45,977 nucleotides of DNA from Acinetobacter sp. ANC 4173 (GCF_004331255.1 NZ_SJOF01000020.1:1-45977), one strand, 5' to 3'; shown: positions 8,976-17,823, numbered from the stretch's first letter. The notes: generated from the letters alone by a model not told the origin. Numbers and translations are program-made.

Positions 8976-9353
8976 GTGAGTTACTACCATATTCTCATTG
9001 AAGTGAATGATCATATCAGCACAATTGAACAGACACGCGATCTGGAATTGTTTGATATTATTGAAATTCAGCCTTATCTCCACTCTATTATCCTGCCGTA
9101 TTTCAATGAGCAAGAAATTGAACTGGAAGATGAAAATATTGAATATCAGGATATTTTGCATTTAGAAATCAAGCAGACTTTGCTGCCGATTGAGCACTTG
9201 ATTGAAGAAGAACAACGACTTTTACCAAGTGATACAGATGTCACCATCACTGCACATGAAATTTTTAATAACCGCGATTTAAGTCAAGATGTGACCACTG
9301 TTATTTTTGATATTCTAGACGCGGTAAAATTAGATCCGATCGAAGTCGAATAA
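8976..9353 (+). CDS. conserved hypothetical acidic protein
   Basis: This 125-residue cytoplasmic protein is rich in Glu, Asp and Ile with no signal peptide or membrane segment. It starts at GTG, six bases after GGAG; the overlapping ATG at 8974 runs straight into a stop. The sequence alternates short beta-like stretches with acidic turns, and no catalytic motif is recognisable. It stands alone and ends in a hairpin shared with the convergent transglycosylase gene. Function unknown. Confidence 0.75.
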   Translation: MSYYHILIEVNDHISTIEQTRDLELFDIIEIQPYLHSIILPYFNEQEIELEDENIEYQDILHLEIKQTLLPIEHLIEEEQRLLPSDTDVTITAHEIFNNRDLSQDVTTVIFDILDAVKLDPIEVE

Positions 9354-9367
9354 AGCACCTGAAATGC

Positions 9368-9402
9368 GATGACGGTACACCTGCACCGTCATCTTTCCGT
9401 TT
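9368..9402 (+). terminator. intrinsic terminator after the acidic hypothetical gene
   Basis: A 9-bp perfect stem GATGACGGT/ACCGTCATC (9368-9376 with 9385-9393) with an 8-base loop is followed by a T-rich stretch, TTTCCGTTTT. Confidence 0.75.
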
Positions 9403-10706
9403 TACTTCATCATTAATTTGGCATTTTCATTACGAAAGGCCTGCAAAGTCTGTTGCCCTGCACGTCCAGTCGAATTTAAACCCATACGAATTTGCTCATC
9501 ACGAATCGCTTGTCGGGTTTTATCACCAATCAAACCATCTACTTGACCAATGTCATAACCACGATTGAGTAAATATTGCTGAATTTCACGACGTTCTGCA
9601 CGCGACGTACCTGCATCATTGGTGGGCCAACTTTGTTGAAACTCACCTTTGCCTTGTAAACGATCCGATAAATGCGCAATCGCTAAGGCATAACTTTCAG
9701 CTGCGTTATAACCATAAATGGCATCAAAGTTCTTAAAAACTAGGAATTTAGGTCCATTTTCACCTGCGGGTGCCATTAATCCTGCTGGGGTACTGGTAGA
9801 TAAATTGCCTTGAATTAAAGCACCACCATCTGCTCGCGTCAGCCCTTGATTGATCCAGTAAGACAAACTTTTCTTATTACGGCGCCCTTCACCTGAAATA
9901 GACAGGCTTGCGGGCGTAGTTACCTCAAAGCCCCACGGCATACCTGTTTGCCAACCCCGCTTGGTCAAAAAATTGGCGGTCGAAGCCAATGCATCTGAGG
10001 TACTCGAGACCAAATCACGGCGACCATCACCGTCAAAATCGACAGCTAACTCTTCATAAGTCGAAGGCATAAACTGGGTATGACCAAATGCCCCAGCCCA
10101 CGAACCCCTTAATTGTTCTTCTTTTAAATCACCACGCTGTAAAATACGCATAGTGGCAAAAAACTCACCACGGAAATAACTTTGACGGCGACCTTCACAA
10201 CTTAAAGTCCCTAAAGCTTGTAATAAAGGATAACTGCCCGAAATATTGCCAAAATTACTCTCAACACCCCAAACCGCCACCACAGTTTCGACAGGCACAC
10301 CATAAGTTTGGGCAACACGATTCAGGATCTCACGATGCTGAGCTAATTTTTGTCGTCCCATTTCAACCCGTTCATTATCGACCAGACCCGACAAATAATC
10401 CCAAATTGGAGTCGAAAATTCAGGTTGATAATTTAACTTATCAATCACGCTATAATCAGGCGTTAAATTTTGGGTATAACGATCATAAGTTGAAGCGCTG
10501 ACACCTGCATTAAGGGCTTGACTACGTAAATTTGACAAACAACCTTGGAAATTATTCTCGGCACTGTAAGCACTTTGGTTTGTTAAGTTATTATTATAAG
10601 TCGAAACAGAAGTAGGCTGACCATTAATAATCAGTTCTGCATGGGATGGTGCCGCGACCCAGAAAATGGATCCAAAAATAAAATAATTAATTCGTTTCAT
10701 CATCAC
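9402..10706 (-). CDS. lytic murein transglycosylase (MltB-like) with C-terminal peptidoglycan-binding domain
   Basis: This 434-residue exported enzyme cleaves peptidoglycan glycan strands, forming 1,6-anhydro-muramic ends. A signal peptide covers about residues 1-23. The SLT/MltB catalytic domain has VAVWGVESNFG (144-153, catalytic Glu149), GAFGHTQFMPSTY (205-217) and the calcium-loop-like DFDGDGRRDL (223-232). A peptidoglycan-binding domain (about 373-425, with LNRGYDIGQVDGLIGDKT) closes the protein. There is no lipobox, so it is soluble in the periplasm. The frame opens with GTG followed by two ATGs; one of the ATGs (10703 or 10700) after GAAAG is the more likely start. The 12-mer repeat array begins immediately upstream. 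Confidence 0.92.
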   Translation of the reverse strand: MMMKRINYFIFGSIFWVAAPSHAELIINGQPTSVSTYNNNLTNQSAYSAENNFQGCLSNLRSQALNAGVSASTYDRYTQNLTPDYSVIDKLNYQPEFSTPIWDYLSGLVDNERVEMGRQKLAQHREILNRVAQTYGVPVETVVAVWGVESNFGNISGSYPLLQALGTLSCEGRRQSYFRGEFFATMRILQRGDLKEEQLRGSWAGAFGHTQFMPSTYEELAVDFDGDGRRDLVSSTSDALASTANFLTKRGWQTGMPWGFEVTTPASLSISGEGRRNKKSLSYWINQGLTRADGGALIQGNLSTSTPAGLMAPAGENGPKFLVFKNFDAIYGYNAAESYALAIAHLSDRLQGKGEFQQSWPTNDAGTSRAERREIQQYLLNRGYDIGQVDGLIGDKTRQAIRDEQIRMGLNSTGRAGQQTLQAFRNENAKLMMK

Positions 10707-10712
10707 TTTCGT

Positions 10713-11246
10713 TTTAAATTCAAATTATGCGCCTACCTTAACATTCCAGTACAAAATTGACAGATAAGAAAGGTAAAATTTGAATTCATTTTCTTAATTT
10801 TAAATTCATATTTCACTTTTAAATTTAAAAATAGTTACCCACAACCCAAATCACGCGTTAATTTAAATTCAAAAGCATCACTTTAAATTTAAAACCAAAA
10901 ATTTGAATTTAAAACAGGTTATCCACAACCGTATTTTTTAAATTCAAAGCCGACAACCCTACAATTCAAACCCACTCGACGCGAATTATTAGATCGAATA
11001 CAGCATTTTGAATTCAAAAGTCCCAATGCACATGCTTTTAAATTTAAAAGAATGAATTTAAAGCTTCAACTGACGTTTAAATTCATATTATTTGTCCTCA
11101 ATCGACTATTTAAATTCAAAAACAAATTTTAGAATTTAAATTTAAAACCCAAAATCAGTTTTAAATTCAAATAATTTATCCACAGTTGATGTTTTATTCT
11201 TTATTTAAATTCAAACTTTTTACAAAACCCAAGTTTTAAATTCAAA
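10713..11246. repeat. array of palindromic 12-mers TTTRAATTYAAA with DnaA boxes
   Basis: Thirteen exact matches to TTTRAATTYAAA start at 10713, 10818, 10862, 10882, 10902, 10937, 11007, 11037, 11109, 11135, 11160, 11204 and 11235. About five near matches are at 10778, 10799, 10962, 11051 and 11076. Spacing is irregular, mostly 20-44 bp. Two perfect DnaA boxes, TTATCCACA (10919-10927 and 11176-11184), and one near-box, TTACCCACA (10835-10843), lie among them. No coding frame is present. Exact copies elsewhere in the window were seen only in the rpmH-dnaA origin region. This suggests a binding array tied to replication, segregation or nucleoid structure; that role is inference. Confidence 0.85.
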
Positions 11247-11395
11247 ATATTTTTCTATTTTCTTATTCTTCTACAACCCAAATATACGATTTAAAGCTTA
11301 TTTTTCATTCATTCAATACACAACAAAAAGCTAAAATTTACGATAAAAGGCACTGCCTCAATGCAAGGTCGCGTAGCATGCCTGAGTTCTCAGCA

Positions 11396-11430
11396 TAAAA
11401 AAAGCGATCCACAGAGTGATCGCTTTTTTG
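11396..11430. terminator. bidirectional terminator downstream of purK
   Basis: AAAGCGATC pairs with GATCGCTTT around an 8-base loop, with A's before and T's after the stem, so it works on both strands. It lies about 20 bp beyond the purK stop. Confidence 0.85.
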
Positions 11431-11446
11431 CTAAACAGTTTAGGAT

Positions 11447-12568
11447 TTAAATGGTCATATCTTCGCTTAATGCTAAAGGTACAGGCAAAATTTTCGCCAA
11501 TTGACGGCATAAACTGGTCAATTGAGTACTGTCATTTGGCATTAAAGTAATGTGACCAATCTTACGGCCCGCACGTTCTGTTTTGTTATATAAATGCAGA
11601 TGTGCACCATTTAACGCCAAAACCTGCTCAGATTTTGGATATTGACCAATGATATTGATCATCACAGTAGGGCGCACCACTTCGGTTGAACCCAAAGGTA
11701 GGCCTGCAACCGCACGAATATGATTTTCAAATTGCGAACAGACCGCACCTTCAATTGACCAATGACCTGAGTTGTGCACACGCGGTGCCATCTCATTGGC
11801 AAATAGACCTTGCTCCGTCACGAACAATTCCAGTGTTAACACACCGACATAATTCAAGTGATTCAACAAACGCGTGATGTAATCTTGTGCCGCTGGTTGT
11901 AAATCCGCACTGTTGGGCGCAGGAACAATCGAATGCGACAAAATCCCGTGATGGTGATGATTTTCAGCCAAAGGCCAAGTTTTTACTTCACCATCTTGAC
12001 CACGTACTGCAATAATGGAAACTTCACGCGAGAACGTCACAAAACTTTCTGCAATCAAGCTTTTTGCTGGACCTAATTCGGCCCACGCTTGCTCAATTTG
12101 ATCTTCGCTACGCAGCACAAACTGACCTTTACCGTCATAACCGCCAGTGGCTGTTTTCAGTACCAGTGGCAAACCTAGCGTCGTAACAGCTTGCTGTAAA
12201 CTTGCTAAAGAATCCACGGCTTGATACGGCGCAACTGGAATCTGTAGCTCATCAAACAATGCCTTTTCAGACAAACGATGTTGTGCAATAGCTAAAGCTT
12301 GACGTGGTGGGTGAATGGCTTTGCTTTGCGTCAAAAGATCGACATCAGCCAGTGGTGTATTTTCAAATTCCAGACTAAAAACGTCTGCACTTTGAATAAA
12401 CTGTTGCAGACCTTGTTCAGTCTGACTTGAAATCACCTGACCTAAAGCTGCGGAAGGGCAGTCTGTATCTGCTTCATAGAAGGTACATTGAATATTGAGT
12501 GGTAAAGCAGCTTGCGCCATCATACGACCCAACTGACCACCACCAAAAATACCGATGGTTTTGTTCAT
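11447..12568 (-). CDS. purK: N5-carboxyaminoimidazole ribonucleotide synthase PurK
   Basis: PurK converts AIR, ATP and bicarbonate into N5-CAIR in purine synthesis, feeding PurE. The 373-residue protein is an ATP-grasp enzyme. It has the N-terminal nucleotide loop IGIFGGGQLGRM (5-16), the ATP-grasp region with LKTATGGYDGKGQ, and the catalytic-core segments LTLELFV and NEMAPRVHNSGHW. The open frame extends 27 codons further upstream, but that part is basic and unlike the family; the ATG chosen here begins the conserved sequence. It lies 28 bp after purE, forming an operon, and ends at a strong terminator. Confidence 0.97.
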   Translation of the reverse strand: MNKTIGIFGGGQLGRMMAQAALPLNIQCTFYEADTDCPSAALGQVISSQTEQGLQQFIQSADVFSLEFENTPLADVDLLTQSKAIHPPRQALAIAQHRLSEKALFDELQIPVAPYQAVDSLASLQQAVTTLGLPLVLKTATGGYDGKGQFVLRSEDQIEQAWAELGPAKSLIAESFVTFSREVSIIAVRGQDGEVKTWPLAENHHHHGILSHSIVPAPNSADLQPAAQDYITRLLNHLNYVGVLTLELFVTEQGLFANEMAPRVHNSGHWSIEGAVCSQFENHIRAVAGLPLGSTEVVRPTVMINIIGQYPKSEQVLALNGAHLHLYNKTERAGRKIGHITLMPNDSTQLTSLCRQLAKILPVPLALSEDMTI

Positions 12569-12596
12569 AACCTGTGTCCCGTTTTTAAGCTTGGCT

Positions 12597-13112
12597 TTAG
12601 TTTTGACCAGGAATATTGTTGCTTGCCACTTTTTCCGTTTGTGCTGCACGGAAATTTGCTACATTTTCAGCAATCTCTGGACGCGTCAAACCAAGAATTT
12701 GTGCTGCCATAATCGCTGCATTGGTTGCACCCGCAGGACCAATCGCCAATGTACCCACTGCGATACCAGCAGGCATTTGCACGATTGAAAGCAATGAATC
12801 TACACCATTCAAGATTGAAGATTTTACGGGTACACCCAGTACCGGTAAATCAGTTTTTGCTGCACACATACCTGGTAAATGCGCTGCGCCACCTGCACCA
12901 GCAATAATCACCTGAATACCACGCTCACGTGCTGTTTCAGCATATTCGAATAAACGATCTGGGGTACGGTGTGCAGAAACCACTTCAGCTTCAAATGGGA
13001 CACCAAGTTGCTTAAGCATATTGGCAGTGTGTTCGAGAGTCGCCCAATCAGATTGAGAACCCATGATAATTCCTACGAGGGGTTGAGCGTCTTGTGCTGC
13101 GGCCGCATTCAT
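12597..13112 (-). CDS. purE: N5-carboxyaminoimidazole ribonucleotide mutase PurE
   Basis: PurE shifts the carboxylate of N5-CAIR to give CAIR. The core is unmistakable: [11 protein letters not shown] (13-23), SAHRTP (47-52) with the catalytic His, [11 protein letters not shown], and the C-terminal helix swap region. With this start it is 171 residues, the normal size. The frame is open for another 26 codons upstream (to 13190), but no ribosome site supports that longer form and those residues are not part of the fold. It is the first gene of purEK. Confidence 0.95.
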   Translation of the reverse strand: MNAAAAQDAQPLVGIIMGSQSDWATLEHTANMLKQLGVPFEAEVVSAHRTPDRLFEYAETARERGIQVIIAGAGGAAHLPGMCAAKTDLPVLGVPVKSSILNGVDSLLSIVQMPAGIAVGTLAIGPAGATNAAIMAAQILGLTRPEIAENVANFRAAQTEKVASNNIPGQN

Positions 13113-13405
13113 TGCTAATGTTCCAGAGACTAGTGTGAAAGAGGATAAATCTCGACGAGAGCCAAGCTTTAAATGGTTCAGAAGCCCCATATTATAGACT
13201 GCTTTTTCATCTCTCCAAAATTTAAGCAGGGCTAGAGCGAGATATTTTTAGTTTTTTTTCGATAAAAATAAGGAAATGATTCCCTTGATGAAAAAATCAG
13301 CCGCTATAAGTACTATTTTGGCCGTTCTATAGTGAACCGATTGCAGTAAGTTTTTTACATCATCTCAGAAAAATAGTCACCACAACCGCATTCTTATTAA
13401 AACTG

Positions 13406-13753
13406 TTATTGGCTTCTAAATACGAAATACACACAACCCAATAAACAACATCCAGCCCAGAGATAGTCTAATTTAAAGGGCTGTTTAAATAGATAAATCA
13501 TAAATGGCACAAAAACCAACAAGGTCATAACTTCTTGGGTAATTTTCATTTGCCCTACAGACCAGCCATCCTGTGCCAAGAGACGAGTGGCAGGAATCAT
13601 AAAAGCATATTCTAGTAAGGCAATTAACCAGCCAAATAAAATTGCTTGCCACAAGGGTGCGCCATGTAAAAATTTTAGATGTCCATACCAAGCCAATGTC
13701 ATAAAACAATTGGATATTACTAACAATGCAAACGGAATCAGCATGGTATTCAT
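13406..13753 (-). CDS. DUF486-family small inner-membrane protein
   Basis: This 115-residue protein is almost entirely hydrophobic, with four predicted membrane helices. The conserved DUF486 pattern is visible (ISNCFMTLAWYGHLKF near 10-26 and LEYAFMIPATR near the middle). The family belongs to the drug/metabolite-transporter-like superfamily, and its function is unknown. The frame is open 18 codons further upstream, but GTAGAG just before the ATG pair supports this start (13753 or 13756). It sits alone, convergent to nothing close. Confidence 0.85.
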   Translation of the reverse strand: MNTMLIPFALLVISNCFMTLAWYGHLKFLHGAPLWQAILFGWLIALLEYAFMIPATRLLAQDGWSVGQMKITQEVMTLLVFVPFMIYLFKQPFKLDYLWAGCCLLGCVYFVFRSQ

Positions 13754-13998
13754 CATTACTCTACATTCACAATTAGGACCTAAAATAGGCTCAAAAGTAT
13801 AAGTCAAAGTGCTCTTTTTAGGGAGTTTTATCGACTTTAATCTTGGCTCAATCTGTTGTAAATGAACTGTCTAAATTGATACAAGAAAAACTATCTTTTC
13901 GCTAAGAGCCTTGATATCGTTGCTGTCAAATCGAATCAATTCTGACAACAACACCAATTACGAAGTGCTGTGTCAAAAAGCAGTGGAGTTAAAGATCA

Positions 13999-15363
13999 AT
14001 GCATCTGCATATTTTGGGTATTTGCGGCACCTTTATGGGTTCATTGGCGTTATTAGCGCGAGATTTAGGACATAAGGTAACAGGTTCAGATCTGAACGTT
14101 TATCCGCCCATGTCCACCCAACTGGAAAATGCAGGCATTACTTTAATGCAAGGCTATGATCGTAGCCATTTAGAACCGCACCCCGATTTAGTCATTGTCG
14201 GCAATGCCATGAAACGCGGAATTGACGCAGTTGAATATATGCTCAATGAGGGTTTACCCTACATTTCAGGGCCACAATTCCTTGCAGATCATGTCTTGCA
14301 AGGTAAACATGTGCTTGGGGTTGCAGGGACTCATGGTAAAACCACCACCACCACCATGTTGGCGTGGGTATTGGATCAGGCAGGCTTAGAACCAGGCTTT
14401 TTAATTGGTGGCGTGCCTTTAGGTTTCTCTGAAAGTGCTCGCTTAGGCGGCGGAAAATACTTCTGTGTTGAAGCAGATGAATACGATTCGGCATTTTTCG
14501 ACAAACGTTCTAAGTTTGTGCATTACCATCCCAAAACAGCCATTTTAAACAACCTTGAATTTGACCATGCTGACATTTTTGATGATTTGGCTGCCATTCA
14601 AAAACAATTCCATCATTTAGTGCGTACCATTCCAAGTGAAGGTCGCATTATTGCCCCAATTACCGAAAGCAACATTGATGAAGTATTGGAAATGGGCTGT
14701 TGGACACCTGTGGTACGCACTTCTTTAGTGGCTCAAGCTAATGCAGCACTTTATGCAGAACAGCTTTCAGCAGATGGCTCCCATTTTAAAGTATTACAAC
14801 ACGGTGTAGTCAAAGGCGAAGTGAAATGGAACATGACAGGGCAACATTCGGTAGCGAATGCCTTAGCCACCATTGCTGCGGCTGAACACGTGGGCGTAAG
14901 CATTGAAACTGCCTGTGAAGCACTGTCTCACTTCGGTGGTGTAAAGCGTCGTATGGAGTTATTGGGTACCGTTCGTGGCGTTGAAGTCTATGATGACTTT
15001 GCCCATCATCCAACTGCGATTGACACCACACTTGAAGGTGCACGTAAGCGTTTAGGTGAACGTAAACTTTGGGCGATCATTGAACCGCGTTCAAACACCA
15101 TGCGTATGGGTAGCCATAAAGATGGACTGGCATATTCAGCACGTCTGGCAGATGAAGTGATTTGGTATCAACCTGAAGGTCTGGATTGGGACTTACAACC
15201 CGTGATTGATGCTGCATCCAACAAAGCGATTGTGGCGCGTTCCCTCGAAGATATTATTCAAACTGTAGTGAACGAAGCAGGAGAGGGTGACGCCGTGGTG
15301 ATTATGTCCAACGGTGGTTTTGGCGGCTTACACCAAAAATTGATCAGCGCTTTAAACGCCTAA
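13999..15363 (+). CDS. mpl: UDP-MurNAc:L-Ala-gamma-D-Glu-meso-DAP ligase Mpl
   Basis: Mpl joins recycled murein tripeptide to UDP-N-acetylmuramate, returning cell-wall peptide to peptidoglycan synthesis in the cytoplasm. The 454-residue protein has the Mur-ligase layout: an N-terminal UDP-binding Rossmann domain (HILGICGTFMGSLA), the ATP P-loop GTHGKTTTTTM (110-120), the central domain with LNNLEFDHADIF, and the C-terminal domain with YDDFAHHPTAI and IEPRSNTMRMG. The length is typical. A terminator follows, shared with the convergent SH3-like gene. Confidence 0.97.
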   Translation: MHLHILGICGTFMGSLALLARDLGHKVTGSDLNVYPPMSTQLENAGITLMQGYDRSHLEPHPDLVIVGNAMKRGIDAVEYMLNEGLPYISGPQFLADHVLQGKHVLGVAGTHGKTTTTTMLAWVLDQAGLEPGFLIGGVPLGFSESARLGGGKYFCVEADEYDSAFFDKRSKFVHYHPKTAILNNLEFDHADIFDDLAAIQKQFHHLVRTIPSEGRIIAPITESNIDEVLEMGCWTPVVRTSLVAQANAALYAEQLSADGSHFKVLQHGVVKGEVKWNMTGQHSVANALATIAAAEHVGVSIETACEALSHFGGVKRRMELLGTVRGVEVYDDFAHHPTAIDTTLEGARKRLGERKLWAIIEPRSNTMRMGSHKDGLAYSARLADEVIWYQPEGLDWDLQPVIDAASNKAIVARSLEDIIQTVVNEAGEGDAVVIMSNGGFGGLHQKLISALNA

Positions 15364-15376
15364 ATGTGTGCATTTA

Positions 15377-15402
15377 AAAGCCCGCTACGGCGGGCTTTTT
15401 TA
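15377..15402 (+). terminator. mpl intrinsic terminator
   Basis: The stem AAAGCCCGC/GCGGGCTTT closes a TACG tetraloop and is followed by a T-run, 13 bp after the stop. A shorter T-run on the other strand may also serve the convergent gene. Confidence 0.9.
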
Positions 15403-15415
15403 TACCATTACCCAA

Positions 15416-15772
15416 TTAAAAAACAGACATGGTTCCGACATATTCAAAGTCTTTTAGTTTCGCCCAGCCTTGAACCGTATCACCCAAACGCTTACTCAGA
15501 TACATGATCGAAACCCATTGTTCTTTGCCATCATCATACGTGCTATACGCGGTAATAGAGTCACTTTTAAGAATGAACAGATCTTTGATTTTACAACTAT
15601 TACTTGGTGCAGAATGAAAATACACTCTGGATGGGGCAATCACTTTCATGCCCCAACGGGGAATCATCTGGACTTCTTTTTGTCTCGCCTTTTCCTCAAG
15701 TTTTGCACAATCTTCAGCAAATACTAAAGGGGAGAGCAAACTACATAGGGCAAGAGATAAAAGCTTCTTCAT
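15416..15772 (-). CDS. periplasmic SH3-like domain protein
   Basis: This 118-residue exported protein has a signal peptide (1-19, cut after VFA), then a Lys/Glu-rich stretch and a likely bacterial SH3-type beta-barrel (about 43-112, VIAPSRVYFHSAPS... to GWAKLKDFEY). Such domains bind peptidoglycan or partner proteins; no catalytic residues are seen. Two Cys residues (22 and 60) could form a disulfide. It is convergent to mpl. Assignment by fold pattern only; specific role unknown. Confidence 0.72.
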   Translation of the reverse strand: MKKLLSLALCSLLSPLVFAEDCAKLEEKARQKEVQMIPRWGMKVIAPSRVYFHSAPSNSCKIKDLFILKSDSITAYSTYDDGKEQWVSIMYLSKRLGDTVQGWAKLKDFEYVGTMSVF

Positions 15773-15874
15773 TTACGTCAATTCAACTGTGTTAAACACA
15801 CTGTTCAGGCAACGCAACCATGTTGTTCTCATTAAGTTGTAATCCTTAAAGTACAACAAAATACGATGACTGTA

Positions 15875-16159
15875 TTAAGCCGCTACATCCAATAAACTTT
15901 GATCACGTTTAAACATCACATCAACATAAGTACACACGGGTACAATTTTTAACTGTTGTTCACGTGCATATTCGACCAAGACATCCAACAACTGACGTGC
16001 CACACCTTGACCACGTAAACAATCATCTACCCAAGTATGGTCGGCCACAATGGTAGACGTATCACGCCAGATATAGGTGATTTCCGCAATACGTTGCCCC
16101 GCAGCATCATTTAGAAAAAACTCCCCTTTTTCAGCATTATTATAGTGTTGGAATTGCAT
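15875..16159 (-). CDS. small GNAT-family N-acetyltransferase (YjdJ-like)
   Basis: This 94-residue protein matches the short, single-domain GNAT proteins. It has strand GEFFLND, strand RIAEITYIW, the acetyl-CoA loop RGQGVARQLL (49-58) and a final VPVCTYVDVMF segment. It should transfer or bind acetyl-CoA; the substrate is unknown. The start chosen has AGAGGA upstream, while an in-frame ATG 39 bases earlier has none. Monocistronic. Confidence 0.85.
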   Translation of the reverse strand: MQFQHYNNAEKGEFFLNDAAGQRIAEITYIWRDTSTIVADHTWVDDCLRGQGVARQLLDVLVEYAREQQLKIVPVCTYVDVMFKRDQSLLDVAA

Positions 16160-16355
16160 ACTCGGTTTTCCTCTATCCAGATGAACTACGGTTAACATGC
16201 CATAAGCCCTGTAGAAAAAACACCCCCTTGCTAAAGAGCATCGACCAAAGTTTAAAATCTGGTTACACCTTATGCAGGAAATCCCTAGTTTAAGGGATGA
16301 AGCTCACGCCCATTTATTTCTATGCTAAACAGATGGTACGCACAGGAGTAGCGGC

Positions 16356-16445
16356 ATGTTAATTTATTTCGTATTAATGCTCTGTGGTTCGTTATTGGCC
16401 AAAGTGATCGCTCAATACGACAACACAGTTCCATTTAAACCTTAA
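16356..16445 (+). CDS. candidate 29-residue membrane peptide
   Basis: An ATG with a very good ribosome site (AGGAG, seven bases upstream) opens a 29-codon frame. Residues 1-19 are hydrophobic enough for one membrane helix (LIYFVLMLCGSLLAKVIA), followed by a polar tail. Small single-span peptides of this kind are common and often missed. There is no known homologue I can name. It lies upstream of the Mn2+ riboswitch but is not obviously part of it. Evidence is limited to the start signal and hydrophobicity. Confidence 0.45.
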   Translation: MLIYFVLMLCGSLLAKVIAQYDNTVPFKP

Positions 16446-16584
16446 AATTTACGTCTTTGTTATTCGGTATTCATTAAACACATAGACCAAATATCAGCAG
16501 ATTTAGATTGATTATATTTGCTTTAAATTTGCACTTTTGTACAAAATATGCGATTCTTGCCCCATCATTTGGACGCAGTCCAAT

Positions 16585-16775
16585 ACAGAATTTGAACAAG
16601 GGGAGTAGCCTCCTCCAGACGTCAGCCACAATTTATTGTGATGACGTGTCAGAATATCGTCATTACACTTTGCAAAAAGTCGGTATCTGAGCATTACCCA
16701 GCGTAATGTAGGCAAGACCTTGATCATGTTGACACAGATGTTTATATCATCTGGCAACAGGTCAAGGTTTTTTTT
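16585..16775 (+). ncRNA. yybP-ykoY (Mn2+-sensing) riboswitch with intrinsic terminator
   Basis: The invariant element AAGGGGAGTAGC (16598-16609) and the matching 3' element GGCAAGACCTTG (16711-16722) mark a yybP-ykoY aptamer. P1 pairs CAAGG (16597-16601) with CCTTG (16718-16722). A long internal hairpin (GACGTCA...TGACGTGTC) lies between. The CCTTG strand also forms the 5' arm of a terminator, ACCTTGA (16717-16723) with TCAAGGT (16762-16768) plus T's to 16775. Aptamer and terminator are thus mutually exclusive: Mn2+ binding should permit transcription into terC. It sits just before a TerC-family gene, its classic target. Confidence 0.9.
16717..16775 (+). terminator. riboswitch-controlled terminator before terC
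   Basis: This long hairpin (ACCTTGA..., GTTG, CAGATG pairing with CATCTG, CAAC, TCAAGGT) is followed by eight T's at 16768-16775. Its 5' arm overlaps the riboswitch P1 3' strand. Confidence 0.85.
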
Positions 16776-16805
16776 GTGGCCAATTGCCAGATGTGGAGGA
16801 TTTTT

Positions 16806-17768
16806 ATGGAATCTATCGGCAATTTATGGCTGTATTTGGTGTTCTTCGGCATTGTGATTATTATGCTGTTGATCGACTTTCTCGGATTTAAACAAAAACA
16901 AGGACAACAAGTTGCCCTTAAAACGGCTGCCTGCTGGAGTATTGCTTGGGTTAGTGTGGCCATGCTCTTTGCAGGCGGTCTCTGGCTGTATTTACAGCAA
17001 ACCGTTGGTGTTGCAATTGCCAACCAAAAAACCATGGAATATATCGCGGGTTATTTACTGGAAAAATCCCTTGCCATTGATAATGTCTTTGTTTGGCTCA
17101 TGATTTTTGCGGCCTTTGCGATTCCACCTGCATTACAACGTAAAATTTTGCTCTACGGCGTACTTGGTGCCATTGTACTGCGGACCATCTTTATTTTTAT
17201 TGGTGCATGGTTTGTTCAAGAGTTCTCTTGGATTTTATATCTGTTCGGCGCGTTCTTGGTTTACACAGGCTTCAAGTTCCTGAAAGGACAAGATGATGAT
17301 CCCGACATCGAGAATATGGCGATATTGAAATGGTTGCGTAAACATTTACGTATCACGCCACAACTGCAAGGTGACAAGTTCTTTGTTCGTCAAAATGGTG
17401 TGTTGTGGTTTACACCGCTATTTTTAGTCCTGATTCTGGTTGAAGCGTCTGATGTAATTTTTGCGGTAGATTCAATTCCTGCGATCTTTGCAGTCACCAG
17501 TGATCCGTTTATCGTGTTAACGGCAAACCTGATGGCCATTTTAGGTCTGCGTGCCATGTTCTTCTTGCTCTCTGGCGCTGCGTCGAAGATGCATTACCTA
17601 CCGTATGGTCTCGGGATCATCCTGTTGTTTATTGGTTTTAAAATGTTGATGCTCGATGTCTTCCATATGCCAATCTGGATTTCATTAGGCTTTATTGTGG
17701 TCGTGTTAGCGATTACAGCTTGGCTCTCCATTCTCCACAATAAAAAGCAAGAAAATCCATCGGCTTAA
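16806..17768 (+). CDS. TerC-family integral membrane protein (Alx-like, putative Mn2+ exporter)
   Basis: This 320-residue protein has about nine membrane helices and the TerC signature residues: acidic positions in helices such as LIDFLGF, LLEKSLAIDNVFVW and VEASDVIFAVDSIPAI. In E. coli, Alx and its paralogue export manganese; the upstream yybP-ykoY riboswitch strongly supports that role here. The start is the ATG after GGAGG at 16795-16799; an in-frame ATG 30 bases earlier falls at the terminator T-run and is rejected. A terminator follows. Confidence 0.93.
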   Translation: MESIGNLWLYLVFFGIVIIMLLIDFLGFKQKQGQQVALKTAACWSIAWVSVAMLFAGGLWLYLQQTVGVAIANQKTMEYIAGYLLEKSLAIDNVFVWLMIFAAFAIPPALQRKILLYGVLGAIVLRTIFIFIGAWFVQEFSWILYLFGAFLVYTGFKFLKGQDDDPDIENMAILKWLRKHLRITPQLQGDKFFVRQNGVLWFTPLFLVLILVEASDVIFAVDSIPAIFAVTSDPFIVLTANLMAILGLRAMFFLLSGAASKMHYLPYGLGIILLFIGFKMLMLDVFHMPIWISLGFIVVVLAITAWLSILHNKKQENPSA

Positions 17769-17788
17769 ACCTGATGAATTGATATTAG

Positions 17789-17823
17789 AAAGACAGATTT
17801 AGTCCGCTGAATCTGTCTTTTCT
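17789..17823 (+). terminator. intrinsic terminator after terC
   Basis: An 11-bp perfect stem AAAGACAGATT/AATCTGTCTTT (17789-17799 with 17810-17820) is followed by a short T-run. Confidence 0.85.

Noticed and set aside
13110..13190. 26-codon N-terminal extension of PurE
   Set aside because: No ribosome site, and the extension is not part of the PurE fold.
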